Part shown: positions 33,469 through 45,140 of the stretch, in pieces | Position numbering within the stretch: the first letter of the stretch is position 1 | Layout: the number at the start of each line of letters is the position of its first letter | Assembly: GCA_963556695.1 (NCBI GenBank) | Contig: CAUWAG010000006.1 | Span: forward strand, 1,364,001-1,428,000 | Reading direction: 5' to 3' | DNA length: 64,000 nt | Origin: Anthostomella pinea | Taxonomy: Eukaryota; Ascomycota; Sordariomycetes; Xylariales; Xylariaceae | Notes under the pieces: generated by a model | What the model was told of the DNA's origin: nothing | The model's input: the letters and a program-made list of their open reading frames with translations, nothing else | Databases searched by the model: none | Position numbers and translations under genes: made by a program

Positions 33469-34024
33469 GATGCCGCGAACACGAAAGCCGAGGGGTTATA
33501 GCGCGACTGTTGTCCTCCTGCACGGTCCTAAGTAAGGGGGACTGACTGAAAGGACCAGCACTGTGAGATTCACTGTTGGTTTGCATGTTGGTTTAAAGAC
33601 GGCTACAATCGAGGGGCGAGATGCGATGCTGGAAAGGACTATGTATCCCCGCGAGGGAAGATCAGACCTTACAGGAAACTCTAGAAAAGTACCAAGGGGC
33701 TTTCTGACACGCAAAGGTGCGTTTCCTTGTCTTGAGTATACTTGGTGTAACTCATCCACATAGTCAACGGTGAGTATCGAGACGAGTGGGGTGTATCAAC
33801 TAACTACACAAGCAGACAGGCGTCCAAGTCTCGAGACCGAGCAGGCACATCTATATAGGCTCATATGAATTGAATGTGCTGGATAACCTTCTATGTAGAC
33901 TCATCAATCTTCTCCATCTTTCATACATCTTCATGCATCTCTCCTGCAGATGTTTGCCGTACAGTATTGGGAATATAGACAGGAAACCTGTCCTGAGAGC
34001 TCAGAGGCCTACGGCCACGACTGA

Positions 34025-34066
34025 CTGTTCGCTGTTCGCTGTTCACTGTTCACTGTTCGCTGTTCG
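34025..34066. repeat. CTGTTCR heptamer array, six copies
   Basis: Six head-to-tail 7-nt units, CTGTTCG or CTGTTCA, in the order G, G, A, A, G, G at the last base. Confidence 0.92.
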
Positions 34067-34833
34067 GGCACATTGCATGCATGCATGGGATTTTGATGAT
34101 GAAGATACTACCATACCATCTGGCATTGAGCTCCAGCCACACAGACAGACTACCACCAATGTGACGGCAATACACTTACTTGAACCGGGCCATTCATTCA
34201 CGCTTTCAGACTCGTATGCGTAAGTACATGTATGGATAGTAAGCATCTATCGGGAACGCCAACACACACCCGACAACACCTTAACGCATCACCACAGGGA
34301 CAGACAGACAGAGATGCAAACAATCCTCTCCTTACTCTCAGACCCGGCTGCCTAGCCTAGAGCGCGATGGCTGGCCTGGCCCGGCCTGGCAGACGAAGTA
34401 GCCGCGGCAATCATCTGCCTGCCCGGAGACCACGACAAGCACGCCACGTCCGTCGCAGCGGCAACGCAGCCACTGACCGACTGACTGCTAGCTAAACCGA
34501 TACGAAACATAACATGTTCACGCTCTTCACCGCGCCATTGTTATTGCAGCAACGGAGCTAGCAGGTTGTCTAGAGTGTGAGAGTAGGTACCAGCCCAGCG
34601 CCCGGCTAGACATTGATGAACACGGGCAGGAAGGTGGACTCAGTCGGCGACCGACCCACGTAGGCTGTACATGTGCATGTATACCTAGGTATCTAGCTGC
34701 CTGCCTGGCGGTTAGAGTGCATGCGACCAGACCAGTGTGGTATAGATGAGAGTACCTGAACACATGCAATGAAAAACACATGTACGTATACCCATCCGCG
34801 TCGGTCGATTTAAGCTTCCGCCAGGCACTGAAT

Positions 34834-34867
34834 GGCTTGGGGAGGCTTGGGGAGGCTTGGGGAGGCT
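34834..34867. repeat. GGCTTGGGGA decamer array
   Basis: Three perfect 10-nt copies plus a partial fourth. Confidence 0.9.
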
Positions 34868-35758
34868 GGATGAAGATGACCTAATATGTCATACCAAGCC
34901 AGCACGAGCGAGCGAGCGCCACGTCGAGGGGAGACCAAGACTATTCGACTGTTTATTGGACTTAGCAACGCTCTCAAACCAAGCTGCCGGCTAAGAGCAC
35001 TAGTCAAAAGGTTGTTGGGAATACGAGACGGCAAGAAAGGAGGAGAGGAGATGGAAGGGAATAGACCAGGTCTAGACACGGGCGGGCGTGGAGACGACCC
35101 AAGGATATCACGACGCCCTGGGCATCACGGGTTGCCAAATTGGTTCTTCCCGGGGTATAGGGGATGCGCGGAAGAGGTTGGTTGCCGGATCTTGTGTTGT
35201 GTGGCTCCGAGCTCCCGAGCTGGCGAGACTGATGAGAGCCAGATGTTCCGATGAAGCTACCTGTCCGAGTATTTCCTCTTCGACCTGATCTGGGCCAGTC
35301 CTCACTTACTTACCTAGGTAGTCAGTCAGTTAGTTAGTTAGTTAGTCAAATCGTTCTCCGCTCAGTGCTTTGGCGTCATCGTGTCCGGGATCAGTCGACG
35401 GCGCTCTCAGACGAGGGGGAACTCCGTCCAGCCACCGCCGGACTCGGTACAGGTGGTGATTTACCGAAGGCACCTTCAAAGGCTCTTGCCACTCCAACAG
35501 CGAAGAAAATGTGACACTGGTGGTCGGTTGTCCATGGTGTATCGGGCTTCATATCGTTTCCAGCTCTTCGTCGTCGGTAGAAGGCTCGTTGATCGTCTGG
35601 TCTTGCGTTCACGCTCGTTTGTGTGTGTGTGTCTGTTGATACAAACAGTTCAACAGTCATTCTTCAAGGGGATCTGTTCCTCGCGAGAGGCCTCACCGTC
35701 GCCACTGCAGATCCATCCATCAACCCTTGCCCTATACCAACCCAAAGAAACGAAGATC

Positions 35759-37536
35759 ATGGAACCAGCAGAGATAGCCGCGATCCTCAGCGGCGTAAGT
35801 GACGATGCCTGATGCCCACCCATTAACCCACCCCCTTCGCCCACCCAAACCCCAAGCAAACACACAACCCAACACGCACGCACGCATCGTATACCAAGTA
35901 TCACTAACCAAGACCTCCGCCCGCAAACAGGCCTTCGGCGCTGTCTTATGGGCCGCAAGGCTGGGCCGGCAGCTGTTCCACGCCTGGCGGCGACAGAAGG
36001 TGCTCGAGCTCAGCACCCCGTACAGTCGCTGGTTTCTGGCGCTCGTATGTTTCTGCTCTTGGTTCAGCTGGGTGATATGCGGTACGTCTTCTCCGTCCGT
36101 TTCCCTCGTCCTCCCCTCTTATTTCTTTCGTCATCCTGCTGTGTTTCCTTGACCCGATCTCGAGCACGCTCCTCGTAGTTTTTTTCTCAAGGCGAGCTAC
36201 TCTGATGACGTTGCTGCCCCCGTGTCCGCCTTCTTCACGATGCGTGAGGCCCGAGAAATCTTTGCCCATGGGAGGAGCGCATAGCACGGCTGAAGTGCAT
36301 TTCGAAGAAAAGCCCTGTACTTCGAGAAGTCTGGTCGATGGATGGCTGTATAGCCCCAATGAAGGAGACACGTTGACTAACACGGACTCGCCAGCATACC
36401 TTCCCCTAGCCGGCACCTCAGTAGCCCTGGCCCTCGCCGACGGCAACGAAGCCAGGATACCGACATACGTGCTGCCGCACATCAGCATGTTCGCATTCCT
36501 CGTAGAAGTGTGGCAGATCTCGCGCTATGAGATGTGAGTTCCATCTCTTTGCTTTGACTTGTTGTATCAGAACTCTCCAACTCTGACATGCGCATCCCAT
36601 AAGCACAGAGGAGTGCAACGCAATACCGCCTTCGTCGGTGCAACCACCGTCGCCATCGGGCTGACAGCGCTCGAGGTGATGTGCATCAATACGCTCAGGC
36701 ACGGCGTCGACACCATCATCAGCGATCGTCAGATACCCGCCGCGATAACCGTGGTCGTGCTGTGCATGGTGTTGGGCTACTGGCCCCTATCCGTCGAAGT
36801 CTTGCGCCATCAGGGAAGGGCAGTTTCGGTAGATGGGGTGAGTTTGATCCGGAACCTTGCCCATAACTGAGACGAGTTATTGCTGACTGTATCTCCTTCG
36901 ATGAAAGATGGCGTTGACGTGGGGTGTGCTGGCATCTTTCTGCTCTCTCGCCTCTACACGTGAGTAGACATCCCTTCTTCTATACCCCTTCGATCGGCTG
37001 CTAGTCGATGAGGAGGTAATCTTGTCGAGTTCGATACCGTACTGAACCAGTTCAGGCGCCGTTGTCCACAGAGAGGCCCGCATACTAGGGACCGCCGTCT
37101 ATGCCATATCGTAGGTCCACCTATTCCGTCGACATTGCTTTTCGCACTCGTGTCCCTTTCGATTCCCTATCGACGAAATGTAGCACCGCTTCTACATCAC
37201 CTTCTGCAGCACGCATTAAGCTGACCCTTTTTGCCCTTCCACAGGCTCGTCCTAGAGATCGGATTCCTGATCTCGCATCTAATCTGGAAGCTGCGGACGC
37301 GGAAGGTCAGCTCGCTGGCCAAGACGCTAGGGATCACGTTCGACGAGCTCTGGGACGAATATGCCGAACTCGGTGAGCCGTTCCCCTTCGTGGAGAGCCG
37401 GAAGTGGGGATCGAGGGTCAGATCTGCTTCCACTGTGAAAGCGCAGGCCCGTATCGTGGGTGCTTCTGAGCTTGGTGATAATTCCACGTGGACAAGAGTT
37501 GCGTTTTTACCTCCTGCTACTGTATCCCGAAACTGA
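35759..37536 (+). CDS. Seven-exon polytopic membrane protein of unknown family
   Basis: Exons 35759-35794, 35931-36081, 36395-36533, 36609-36837, 36908-36959, 37056-37110 and 37245-37536 splice with canonical GT..AG ends into one 317-residue frame. The ATG follows a pyrimidine-rich leader. Hydrophobic helices include RWFLALVCFCSWFSWVICAY, HISMFAFLVEVW, FVGATTVAIGLTALEVMCI, AITVVVLCMVLGYWPL, TWGVLASFCSLAS and VYAISLVLEIGFLISHLIW, so six to seven membrane spans are likely. The segment WPLSVEVLRHQGRAVSVDG before a helix recalls a PQ-loop layout (Pro, then a short polar loop ending in a Ser/Gly-rich helix start), but the defining PQ pair is absent. The C-terminal tail is cytosolic-looking and charged (TFDELWDEYAELGEPFPFVE). 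I cannot name the family. A small transporter or a membrane receptor are both possible. Confidence 0.75.
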
Positions 37537-38299
37537 TTCGGCGAGGAGTTCTGGGATTTGTAAGCGTTTACCTTAGACCAGTGGTTGGTTTGAGGTCGCT
37601 GGATGGGAAGGTGTTCATATTAGATACCCTTGGACATCGAAAAGTTCTGTTACGTTTCAGAAGCCGCGATCCCAGAAGATGTCCAGGAGTGCTTTTGCAA
37701 CCGCTGGCGTCGGTAAAATGATGTACGATTCCAGTTGGGCATCAAATCTGATGGGATGGCCAAAGCCAAAACTGCCAGAATCGTCAAGTGGAATGATACG
37801 TTTGGTGCTGCCGTCCGGGACAGATGATACTTCAACGTTGATGAAGCAACGTTGGGAGATGTAGTTGCAGCACTGTAATGGACAAAGGTACGCCACGCTA
37901 CTCTTACCCGATCTCGCGAGGGATTTGTGAGAATCAAACTTTTCCGGAGCCACGGGCAGCAGTATTTGCAAATCAAATCAAGACGAGGGCAGGCGTACTC
38001 GCCAAGATTGGGTACGGAATCGGCCGTGGATGGTGAAGCTAAAACGAGGATCACAACAAGCTTGACGCTAGCTGTTGCATCGACACTTGTTCAACATGAA
38101 CTGATTTCGGGCCATGGTCCTGCGACAGCGCACAGGAACTCGAAAGCTACCAAACGACTGAACAATACGTCTCGGGAGCTTTAACAAATACCGAAGTCTC
38201 GAGCTGTCCCCTGGCTGTCAGCCGGTCAGTTCGAGTTCTTCTGGAGAGAGAGAAAAGAGGCTCGCTACTTCATGGCGTCAGACGAACCGAAGCTGGTTA
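37537..38299. other. Intergenic region up to the left end of the Tc1 element
   Basis: 0.76 kb with only short frames (the longest is 134 aa on the minus strand, without features). It ends with the TA dinucleotide at 38298-38299 that flanks the transposon. Confidence 0.5.
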
Positions 38300-38325
38300 C
38301 ACTGACCCTCCAAAAGTCTCCGAGC
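38300..38325. repeat. Left terminal inverted repeat of the Tc1 element
   Basis: Begins CACTGACCCTCC and ends AGTCTCCGAGC. It matches the complement of the right end at 21 of 26 positions, including a perfect 12-nt inner block AAGTCTCCGAGC. Confidence 0.85.
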
Positions 38326-38438
38326 ATCCACCACGCTAGTTTCAAAACGCGTCTACGCGCTCGCGACCCCCTTCCTTCTTCACCTTTTATTTACTCAATA
38401 CCAAAACGATAGATTTACAAAAGGTTGGTATAATTCTG

Positions 38439-39470
38439 ACCGCAAATCGCGGGCCAAACCAGGAATTTACTTCCAAAGCTCGTGCAGCTATTGTGGCTGC
38501 CAGGGCGGCAGGCGCAAGGCGCGACGATGTCACGAGCGTGTTCCATCTGGATCGGCCTCAAACCGTGACCAACATTATCAACACTGTTAGAGAGCATAAC
38601 ACCACGGTCTCTCAACCTCGAGAGGGAGCCACAAGGACTCTAAACAAGCGCGAAGAAACTCAGCTAGTTAAAATGGCATAAAAGTACCCCAGAGCCACCT
38701 ATAAAAAGCTCACAAAGGAGAACAGGGTCCTCAGCTCTTATACCACTATTAAGCGCGTTCTTTGCGCTTATGGGCTTCATAAATAGAAGGTGGCGAAACA
38801 GATCGAGTTTATAGAAGATGACGCATGAGAGAGGCTTGCTTTTTGTAATAAATACGACTCCTCGGAGGCTCTGGAGGAGCTGATGCAAACGCTCTTCTCA
38901 GACAAAGTCACGGTCCAGAATTCACCCGATAATCCGGGCGATTGGGTCATCCGCCTCTCTTCTGAACGTTACAGGCAGGATCTCGTGAACCCTCGGAGTC
39001 ATGAGAGACCCCGTATCTCCATTATGTATTGGGCTTTGATCTGGTTACGCGGCGGAGAAGGTAGCCTAGGCAAATCCATCTTTTGCAAGCCCGATGAGGA
39101 TGCTCCTCGCGGAGGAGTATCTTCAGCTTTATATCAAGACGTCCTTGAGGAAGGGCTCCTTCCGTTCTACGAGGCTGGGGATCCTTTTATGCAAGATAAC
39201 GCTCGCATCTATCGATTTGGAGGCACTCCAGAGTGGCTAGAGAAGCACGGCATCTGGACGATCGACTGGCCTGCTCACAGCCCTGATTTGAAACCGATCG
39301 AGCACGTTTGGGCATTTCTAAAGAAGCAGATACAGAGAATCGAGCCTGGTTTCGCTGATTTAAAGGCTAATATTGCCCACAAGGCATATGCCAGACAGTT
39401 AATCGAAAGGGCGTGGTCAGAGATCGATCCTGAGGATGTACGCGTTCTCGTCGAATCTCTCGGCAACTGA
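38439..39470 (+). pseudogene. Tc1/mariner transposase, three in-frame stops
   Basis: One frame runs from about 38439 (TANRGPNQEFTSKAR) to the stop at 39468-39470. The N-terminal part has the helix-turn-helix-like DDVTSVFHLDRPQTVTNII. The catalytic DDE_3 domain shows LFSDKVTVQ (first Asp), FMQDNARIYR (second Asp) and WPAHSPDLKPIEHVW (Glu), with 34 residues between the last two acids: DD34E. Stops at 38679-38681 (TAA), 38784-38786 (TAG) and 38826-38828 (TGA) interrupt it without frameshift. Each fits a single transition (CAA to TAA, CAG or TGG to TAG, CGA to TGA), as RIP or deamination would produce. In relatives the residue after the first Asp is usually Glu (SDE); here it is Lys, another G-to-A change. 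No initiating ATG survives upstream in this frame. The gene cannot encode active transposase as read. Confidence 0.9.
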
Positions 39471-39622
39471 ATCGCCGCAGTGAAAAGGGCAGGTGGTTGG
39501 TACACACACTGTTGAATGGCTTATACAATACAGTTTTTTTCATATTATTACAGTGAGAGATGGGTGCGTGGTGAATGCTGAAAGTTGGAGGGTGTAGGCG
39601 TGTAGGGCTGCTCGAAAAGTGG

Positions 39623-39648
39623 GCTCGGAGACTTCTGGTCGGGGAGTG
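39623..39648. repeat. Right terminal inverted repeat of the Tc1 element
   Basis: Its reverse complement begins CACTCCCCGACC and ends AAGTCTCCGAGC, pairing with the left TIR. It is followed directly by TA. Confidence 0.85.
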
Positions 39649-40643
39649 TAACATATAGGCAGAACTTGATGGAATCTTAAGATGCGGCTGGGCTAAAACA
39701 GCAGCGCGCCGGCGATGACGGACACCATCGTTAGTCGTGTCACTTGGTTATCTGTCAGCATTGGGGATCTCTCCACTATATCTCACGCGGAGAACAGTCA
39801 TGACAGTATTCTGTTGGGCCGAGTGACGGAGTGAACGGGCACCAAGATCCATGGTGTGACTTGTTGAGGTCAATTAAAAGGGAGCAGGCGCTGGCAAGAG
39901 AAAATGAAACTGGCCTCGCAGACTCCCCAACTTCTATCCTAGCGTTAGAAGGCGTTCGGGATCGAGACTTCATGTTCCCAACCCAGCAGACTGAGAGATG
40001 GTATCGATCTTCGAATTAATTCAGGCTCTGCCGCAACCTTGAGCATTCGGGACCGAGAACCAGCTTCCATGCGTATAAGGCATATTTTCATCTTTTGGCT
40101 CCTTTGCCTGGGGAGTTGGACATTCAGAAGTTGGCCGCACAGCCAGTCCGTAGATGAAGACGAGATCACCAGTGGTGTTTAGATCTTCAAGATGGCCCGT
40201 TTATTAGGAACTCAAGCCGAAACGCACTAATTGACTTTGATTGAAGTCGAAACCTGTTCATGAGCGCAAGGCTTGTAGAGACGACAGCGGATAGACTTGG
40301 TTAGCTTTCTAGCCCTTGCTCGATATACCTCTTGAATAACACAGGCAGTCACACGTTGGCAGTCGGAGGCCAGATAGAACCGGTTCTTCCCAGACTGCAA
40401 TGATTCGTAACGGAATATCAGTGCTGTAGATATAAAAAACCAGCAGTGGTTGCCAGTGGAGGTCGCGATATCTGGCCTTCGCGATCCGACATTCAAAGCG
40501 ATAGAGGTAGGCCCAGCCGCAAGCACACTCGGCACCGAGCTGATGTATGTATGTCAGACGGAAGAAAGCGAATCCGGGGCGTTGGACGTCTAGTGCTTGA
40601 CTTGACGACGAATCGGATGCTGACCCTCTGCATCGAGCTGGGT
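39649..40643. other. Intergenic region right of the transposon
   Basis: 1 kb with several minus-strand frames of 65-122 codons, none with recognisable features. Nothing supported. Confidence 0.5.
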
Positions 40644-41204
40644 TTAGCTGCCAGATTTCCAAGATAGAATGTTGCAAGCCGGCTCATATGCTATCGCCTT
40701 GATATGGGGCGCATGTTCCTTTCTTCTATAGTCCATGTCGACTTCGTCTCCCGCTTCGGAAGGATCCTCTATCTGGCGGCTAAAGCATCCGCTAGACGCA
40801 ATAGTGGAATCGGACTTGCGCCTCCAGCTGAGGAATCTGACGTCGTACGGGGAAAGACGAGACGGGCATGAACCGGCGGGGTATTGGTAGTCATAGCAGT
40901 TCATGCAAGTTCGTGGCGCCGGTCCTCTTGGTCGGGAAGAAGAGTCGAAGGTGGAGTTTGCTATGAATCCATCTCCACTCCGGAGCACTGTTGGGTTGAC
41001 TACCGGAGAGCTGGGTCGCCGGGATGCCCCTGCGCTGATGATGTGGTGGTGGTGGGAATGGCATTGGTGCTTGCTCTACCTCGCTATCCCGAGCATCTGG
41101 TTGGCATATGTGAAGATGTCATCAACTTCCCTTGCGTGGAGCACCCCCACGCAGGGGATAGATGAATCGAGACGGCAAGCCTGCAAATCGCGCAGCTGGG
41201 TCAT
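40644..41204 (-). CDS. Possible small two-exon gene, hypothetical protein
   Basis: An ATG at 41204 opens MTQLRDLQACRLDSSIPCVG and reads 41 codons to a GTAGAG donor (exon 1 41080-41204). A 45-nt candidate intron (41035-41079) ending CATCATCAG joins it in frame to an open stretch at 40644-41034, giving 171 residues. Exon 2 shows fairly coding-like use of C-ending codons and the blocks RTCMNCYDYQYPAGSCPSRL and EDPSEAGDEVDMDYRRKEH. A TATA-like element (TTTTATAGTACTATA) lies about 40 bp upstream of the ATG. No domain is recognised, and the intron has no clear branch site. It may be a real species-specific gene or a chance frame. Confidence 0.35.
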
Positions 41205-44011
41205 GTCAGGTGATGGCTGGGGTCTGTATAGTACTATAAAAGGATTTGGATTATAGCCTGGGGTTGTTAGGTAGAGGTTGACCGACTTTTATATCTGTTG
41301 TTGAGGCAACTGACTATCATGGTCCTGCTTGGAGAACGAGATAGCGTAGGATGGCCTCGCCAGCTTGACAAGGAGGCTGGAGGCTCGATGGAGGATGCCG
41401 GGGCATGCAGCCAGACGGGGGAGCGACCGGAATGGTCCGGGACCAGAGGCGTTGGACTTGCAGACTGCTTCACCGACCATTGGTGATTGGAGGTTCGTAC
41501 ACCGGACTTCAGAAAGGGACGGTCGACGGCGATAGTGATAACTGAATGGATACCGCACTTGCGGTTCTCCCTGTGGCCCAGAACCAACGGACTCTTGTTG
41601 ATCATTGGGCTTGAGCCTCTCTTGCCTCCCGACTGTTGAACTAGGTTAGGGTTCTCCACCGCTGCCAGCCAGCGTAGCCAGTGGTGATGGCCCGCCTCGC
41701 CATGTCCACTGACAGACAGGTGGGCAGAGCTGCAACAACACGGATAGGATGGCAGGATGGACACGAGGGCGACGAGGGTCAATTCAACAGAATCCACCAC
41801 GCACATGCCGACCCTGCCTGCTTCCTGCCTCCTGCATGCAAGGCGATTCGTTTGCATTGAGAAGTACACCCGAATGGTGTTGTTAGGTCAGTGGAGGTCC
41901 GCACACGTACGTATCGTACCATTGCATCAGGTTCATGTTCAGCTTCCTTGGTCGTCCTATTGAGTCTTGACCAGACCTTTTGGCTGCCAGCTGGCCGGAC
42001 AGGGTAGAAGTCGGACAAGTCGGAGAAGAAAGGAGAAAGAAGAAAACAAAACTCATAAGATGTCGGTCAGGAGCCCGGAACATGAAAGATTGAAGGATGA
42101 TAACTGCGTCGAGTATCTGCACGTGCAAGGTAGAAAGAAGGTAGCTCACGTCAGGTAAGGAATGGAGGAGGGCGAGAAGCAAAAAGCGGGAAGGGCCTCG
42201 ATGGCAGTTTCCATTGGACGCCCGCGCGACACATTAGACACCTCGGCGGCCAGGCTCTCCCGCTACTGGCTGGCAGGTCCCTACAGTGCAACCCAGCACG
42301 CCCCGTTTGGGCACATGGGGGTGCTCCCCCATCGCTACAAGTCTACAACGCTGTACATGGCCCTGTACTTGGCCCTGTACATGCGCCGTGTCAGCGTGTT
42401 GGTGGCCTGGCCGCAGCCGACGGGGAGTCCCGCAAGCCCCTACCTCTTACTACAAATGACTGCCAGCCCTGGGCGCTTGACGAAACCACAGCCAATCTAG
42501 AAACATCATCACTCATCAGGATATCCATCGATGCGTCCCGTCATGTACGAGGCAAGGTACCTACTTAAGGCAGTCGACGCACATATCTACATCTCCATAT
42601 ATGCATCCCGTTCTCCATAAGGTACCTTAGCTGTGCTTTCAGGGTTGACATGTAGGATGGAAGTACCTGCCTCCAGTCTCAAGACGACCGTGCCCTGCCT
42701 TGCCTTGCCTTGCAGCCCTCTTATTAGTCTTCTTGCCTTGCTTGACGTGCCCGTTCTCAACGTTGCTCCAGACTTTTGTTCCATTCCCAGGGGGCATTGA
42801 GGAACACACCTGCACACCAGCACACATGAGAATCCTCCGGGCCACAACAATTGATATAATTCCCCGGTCCCCCCGTCGAAACTCGGGGTCCTTACTTTCA
42901 GTCACTTGTCGATGGCCTCCCGACATGCACCCATCCATCCTTGACTCTTGAGACCCAACAACTCGATGACATAACTACCTCCTCCTAAGTATCCATTCAC
43001 TTGCCACTTGCCACTTGCCACTTGCCACTTGCCACTTGCCACTTGCCATCTACCACCTCTCATATTTGTTAAGGTTGTGTGTCGAGTTGTCAGCCCTGTG
43101 TATGTACAGTACCAGTACCGGTGCATTTACATCCCATTATCATCAATTGCGACAAGCGTTCCGATTCCGAGCCCGGTTTATGGTTTATAAACCATTTGCA
43201 CCTATTATACCCCTCTTTTCGGACCCCTATCCTCATTCCGTCCCTAGTCCCTAGTCCCATCTCGTTTTTCTCCAATCCCTCGCCGACACGCCAAAGGTCC
43301 AAAGCAAACAACCACTCAAACAACCATCTGGAACCCCCAAAAGCGCAGCCCTTTCCACGTTCCTTTTCAGGCCACCGAGCCCTGCTTGCCTGCCTGCTGC
43401 CGGACGAAAAGGGACATACGCCTCGGTCTGCGATCCCCCGCTTCCACCTTCCACGGCACGGCTAGGGCTGTCCTCGTCTGATCTTTGCTTGGGACGAAGA
43501 GCTATTCTGGGACCCTCAGACCCGTTCGGACGGCACAGGTTCAGGTTCAGGTTACATTGCTTGCGCAACCCGCCGACTCGAGTCCGTGGAATCTATATGA
43601 GAAAGACGTCTATTTACTCCACGGATCAGTCACTAACGCATCCGCCTATCTGTCGTTTGTCGAGTTTGTGTGGCAGATAGACACGGGTGCGAGGTGCGAG
43701 GCGTCGGGTCCCGGACTACCGCTGCTGATCAGTTCCGTCCTGAGCGACTCATGCACCCCCGGGGGCCCATGAGAACTTGAGCTCCAAAGCTCTCACCCGA
43801 AGCCGAAGCCACAACATTGGAAGTCGACTTTGAAGTCCAAGTCGACTTCGATCCTCGACTTCGACTTAAACACCAACCGCCGCCATGCCTCCCAGGCACG
43901 GGCGTTACCACCACCAACCCACGTTTGTCTCCCGTTCTTCTGGCCATCTCCAAGCTGCCAGTTCTGGCGTTACCCAGCGGCTGAGCTGAGCTGAGCTGAC
44001 CTCCCGATTTC
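41205..44011. other. Intergenic region upstream of the Rap-like GTPase gene
   Basis: 2.8 kb. It contains a heptamer array and a pyrimidine-rich promoter-like stretch (43190-43480). A 200-codon minus-strand frame (41267-41869) was judged non-coding from composition. The ORF starting ATGCCTCCCAGG near 43883 could be a 5' exon of the downstream GTPase if its start is elsewhere. Confidence 0.5.
42998..43046. repeat. (CACTTGC)7 heptamer array
   Basis: Seven perfect 7-nt copies in tandem, about 1 kb upstream of the Rap-like GTPase gene. Confidence 0.95.
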
Positions 44012-45140
44012 ATGCGAGCAGCCGGGAATTCCACGTTGTGGTACTAGGTGCAGGTGAGCTTCTGCCGGCCCGGGTGCTGTGTTCTCGTGCACGGCTCCCG
44101 AGAGATCTAGATCTGTCCATGCGCGACCGCTGCTGACGCTGTGATCGATCTTAGGTGGAGTTGGCAAGAGTTGCCTCACAGGTGCGCGCTTTATCTCATC
44201 TCATCTCATCTCATCCCAATAGTCAGCCACAATTCGGGTCTATGTCTCAAAAAGCAACGAGCGGTCTTCTTATACTGACTACGATCGGTGTGACAGCTCA
44301 GTTTGTGCACAACGAATGGATTGAGAGCTATGATCCGACCATCGAAGATTCGTATCGGACCCAGAGAGCCGTCGATGTGAGTGCCCCGCGCCACAATCCG
44401 ATTGGCTCGACGTCCAAAGCTGACCGTTCGGAACAGGAACGCCAGGTGGTTCTGGAAATGTAAGATATTCGCCCACCGCAACTTGACACCGCCGCCGCCA
44501 CGCTGACCTGAGACACAGCCTGGACACCGCAGGGACCGAGCAGTTTGGTTGGTCCAGCCCTTCCACCTTCCACCTTCCACCTGTCCACGTGCAGAGCGCC
44601 GCTGACTCCTGACCCTCGGTTCCAGTTAATATGCGAGATCTGTACATGAAAGCGGGCCAGGGCTTTCTGCTCGTGTTCAGCATCACGTCCGCCTCGTCAT
44701 TGAACGAGATAGCTGGCCTTCGCGATGAGATCATCCGCATCAAGGACGACGAGAACGTGCCCATAGTCATCTGCGGAAACAAGGCCGATCTGGAGGAGCA
44801 CCGCTCTGTATCACGGACCAAGGGCTTTGCCATCTCACAGCGATGGGGTGCGCCCTATTACGAATCTAGTGCACGGACACGCAGTAAGCGCCTCTACGCC
44901 CTCGGGCCTCTCTTGAAACCATACACACCAGAACTGACATAGCGCAAAGCTAATGTGGACGAGGTGTTTATCGATCTGTGCCGGCAGATGCTGCGAAAGG
45001 AGGATTCGGATGATCCCAATGTAGATGATGATGACAGGTTCGACCCGTACTCGATATCTTACTACAAGAAACGTAGACGGCGGAAGGAGAAAGAGAGGGG
45101 GGGCCGAGATCCCAATCGACCCAGATGCGTCATCTTATGA
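44012..45140 (+). CDS. rsr1: Rap1/Rsr1-like small GTPase (Ras superfamily), start region apparently frameshifted
   Basis: Exons 44012-44053, 44155-44181, 44297-44376, 44437-44459, 44519-44547, 44626-44883 and 44950-45140. The joined frame gives G1 LGAGGVGKSCLT, switch I ESYDPTIEDSYR, G3 ILDTAGTEQF, G4 GNKAD, G5 ESSART, a basic hypervariable tail, and the C-terminal CAAX box CVIL, whose final Leu predicts geranylgeranylation. Effector and tail features match Rap/Rsr1 (Krev-1) rather than Ras. These GTPases mark polarity sites at the plasma membrane through the Cdc42 module in fungi. The oddity is the start: the only nearby ATG (44012, ATGCGAGCAGCC) is out of frame with REFHVVVLGAG by one base, as if one C of a CCCGGG run were missing. 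An assembly error, a real frameshift, or an upstream first exon (ATG near 43883) could explain it. Everything after the P-loop is intact. Confidence 0.85.

Larger units (their letters stand above)
33469..35758. other. Intergenic region with short tandem repeats
   Basis: 2.3 kb between the methyltransferase fragment and the seven-exon membrane protein gene. It holds a heptamer array, a decamer array and a CAGTTAGTTAGTTAGTTAG patch (about 35327-35346). Open frames up to 143 codons overlap the promoter of the next gene and are not supported. Confidence 0.5.
38300..39648 (+). mobile_element. Tc1/mariner-superfamily DNA transposon, full length but inactive
   Basis: The 1349-bp element has imperfect terminal inverted repeats and TA at both outer borders (38298-38299 and 39649-39650), as expected for the superfamily's TA target duplication. 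It encloses one transposase frame in plus orientation with DD34E spacing. Size, TIRs and coding capacity fit a Tc1/Impala-like family. Three nonsense codons and no frameshift suggest decay by point mutation rather than deletion. Confidence 0.85.
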
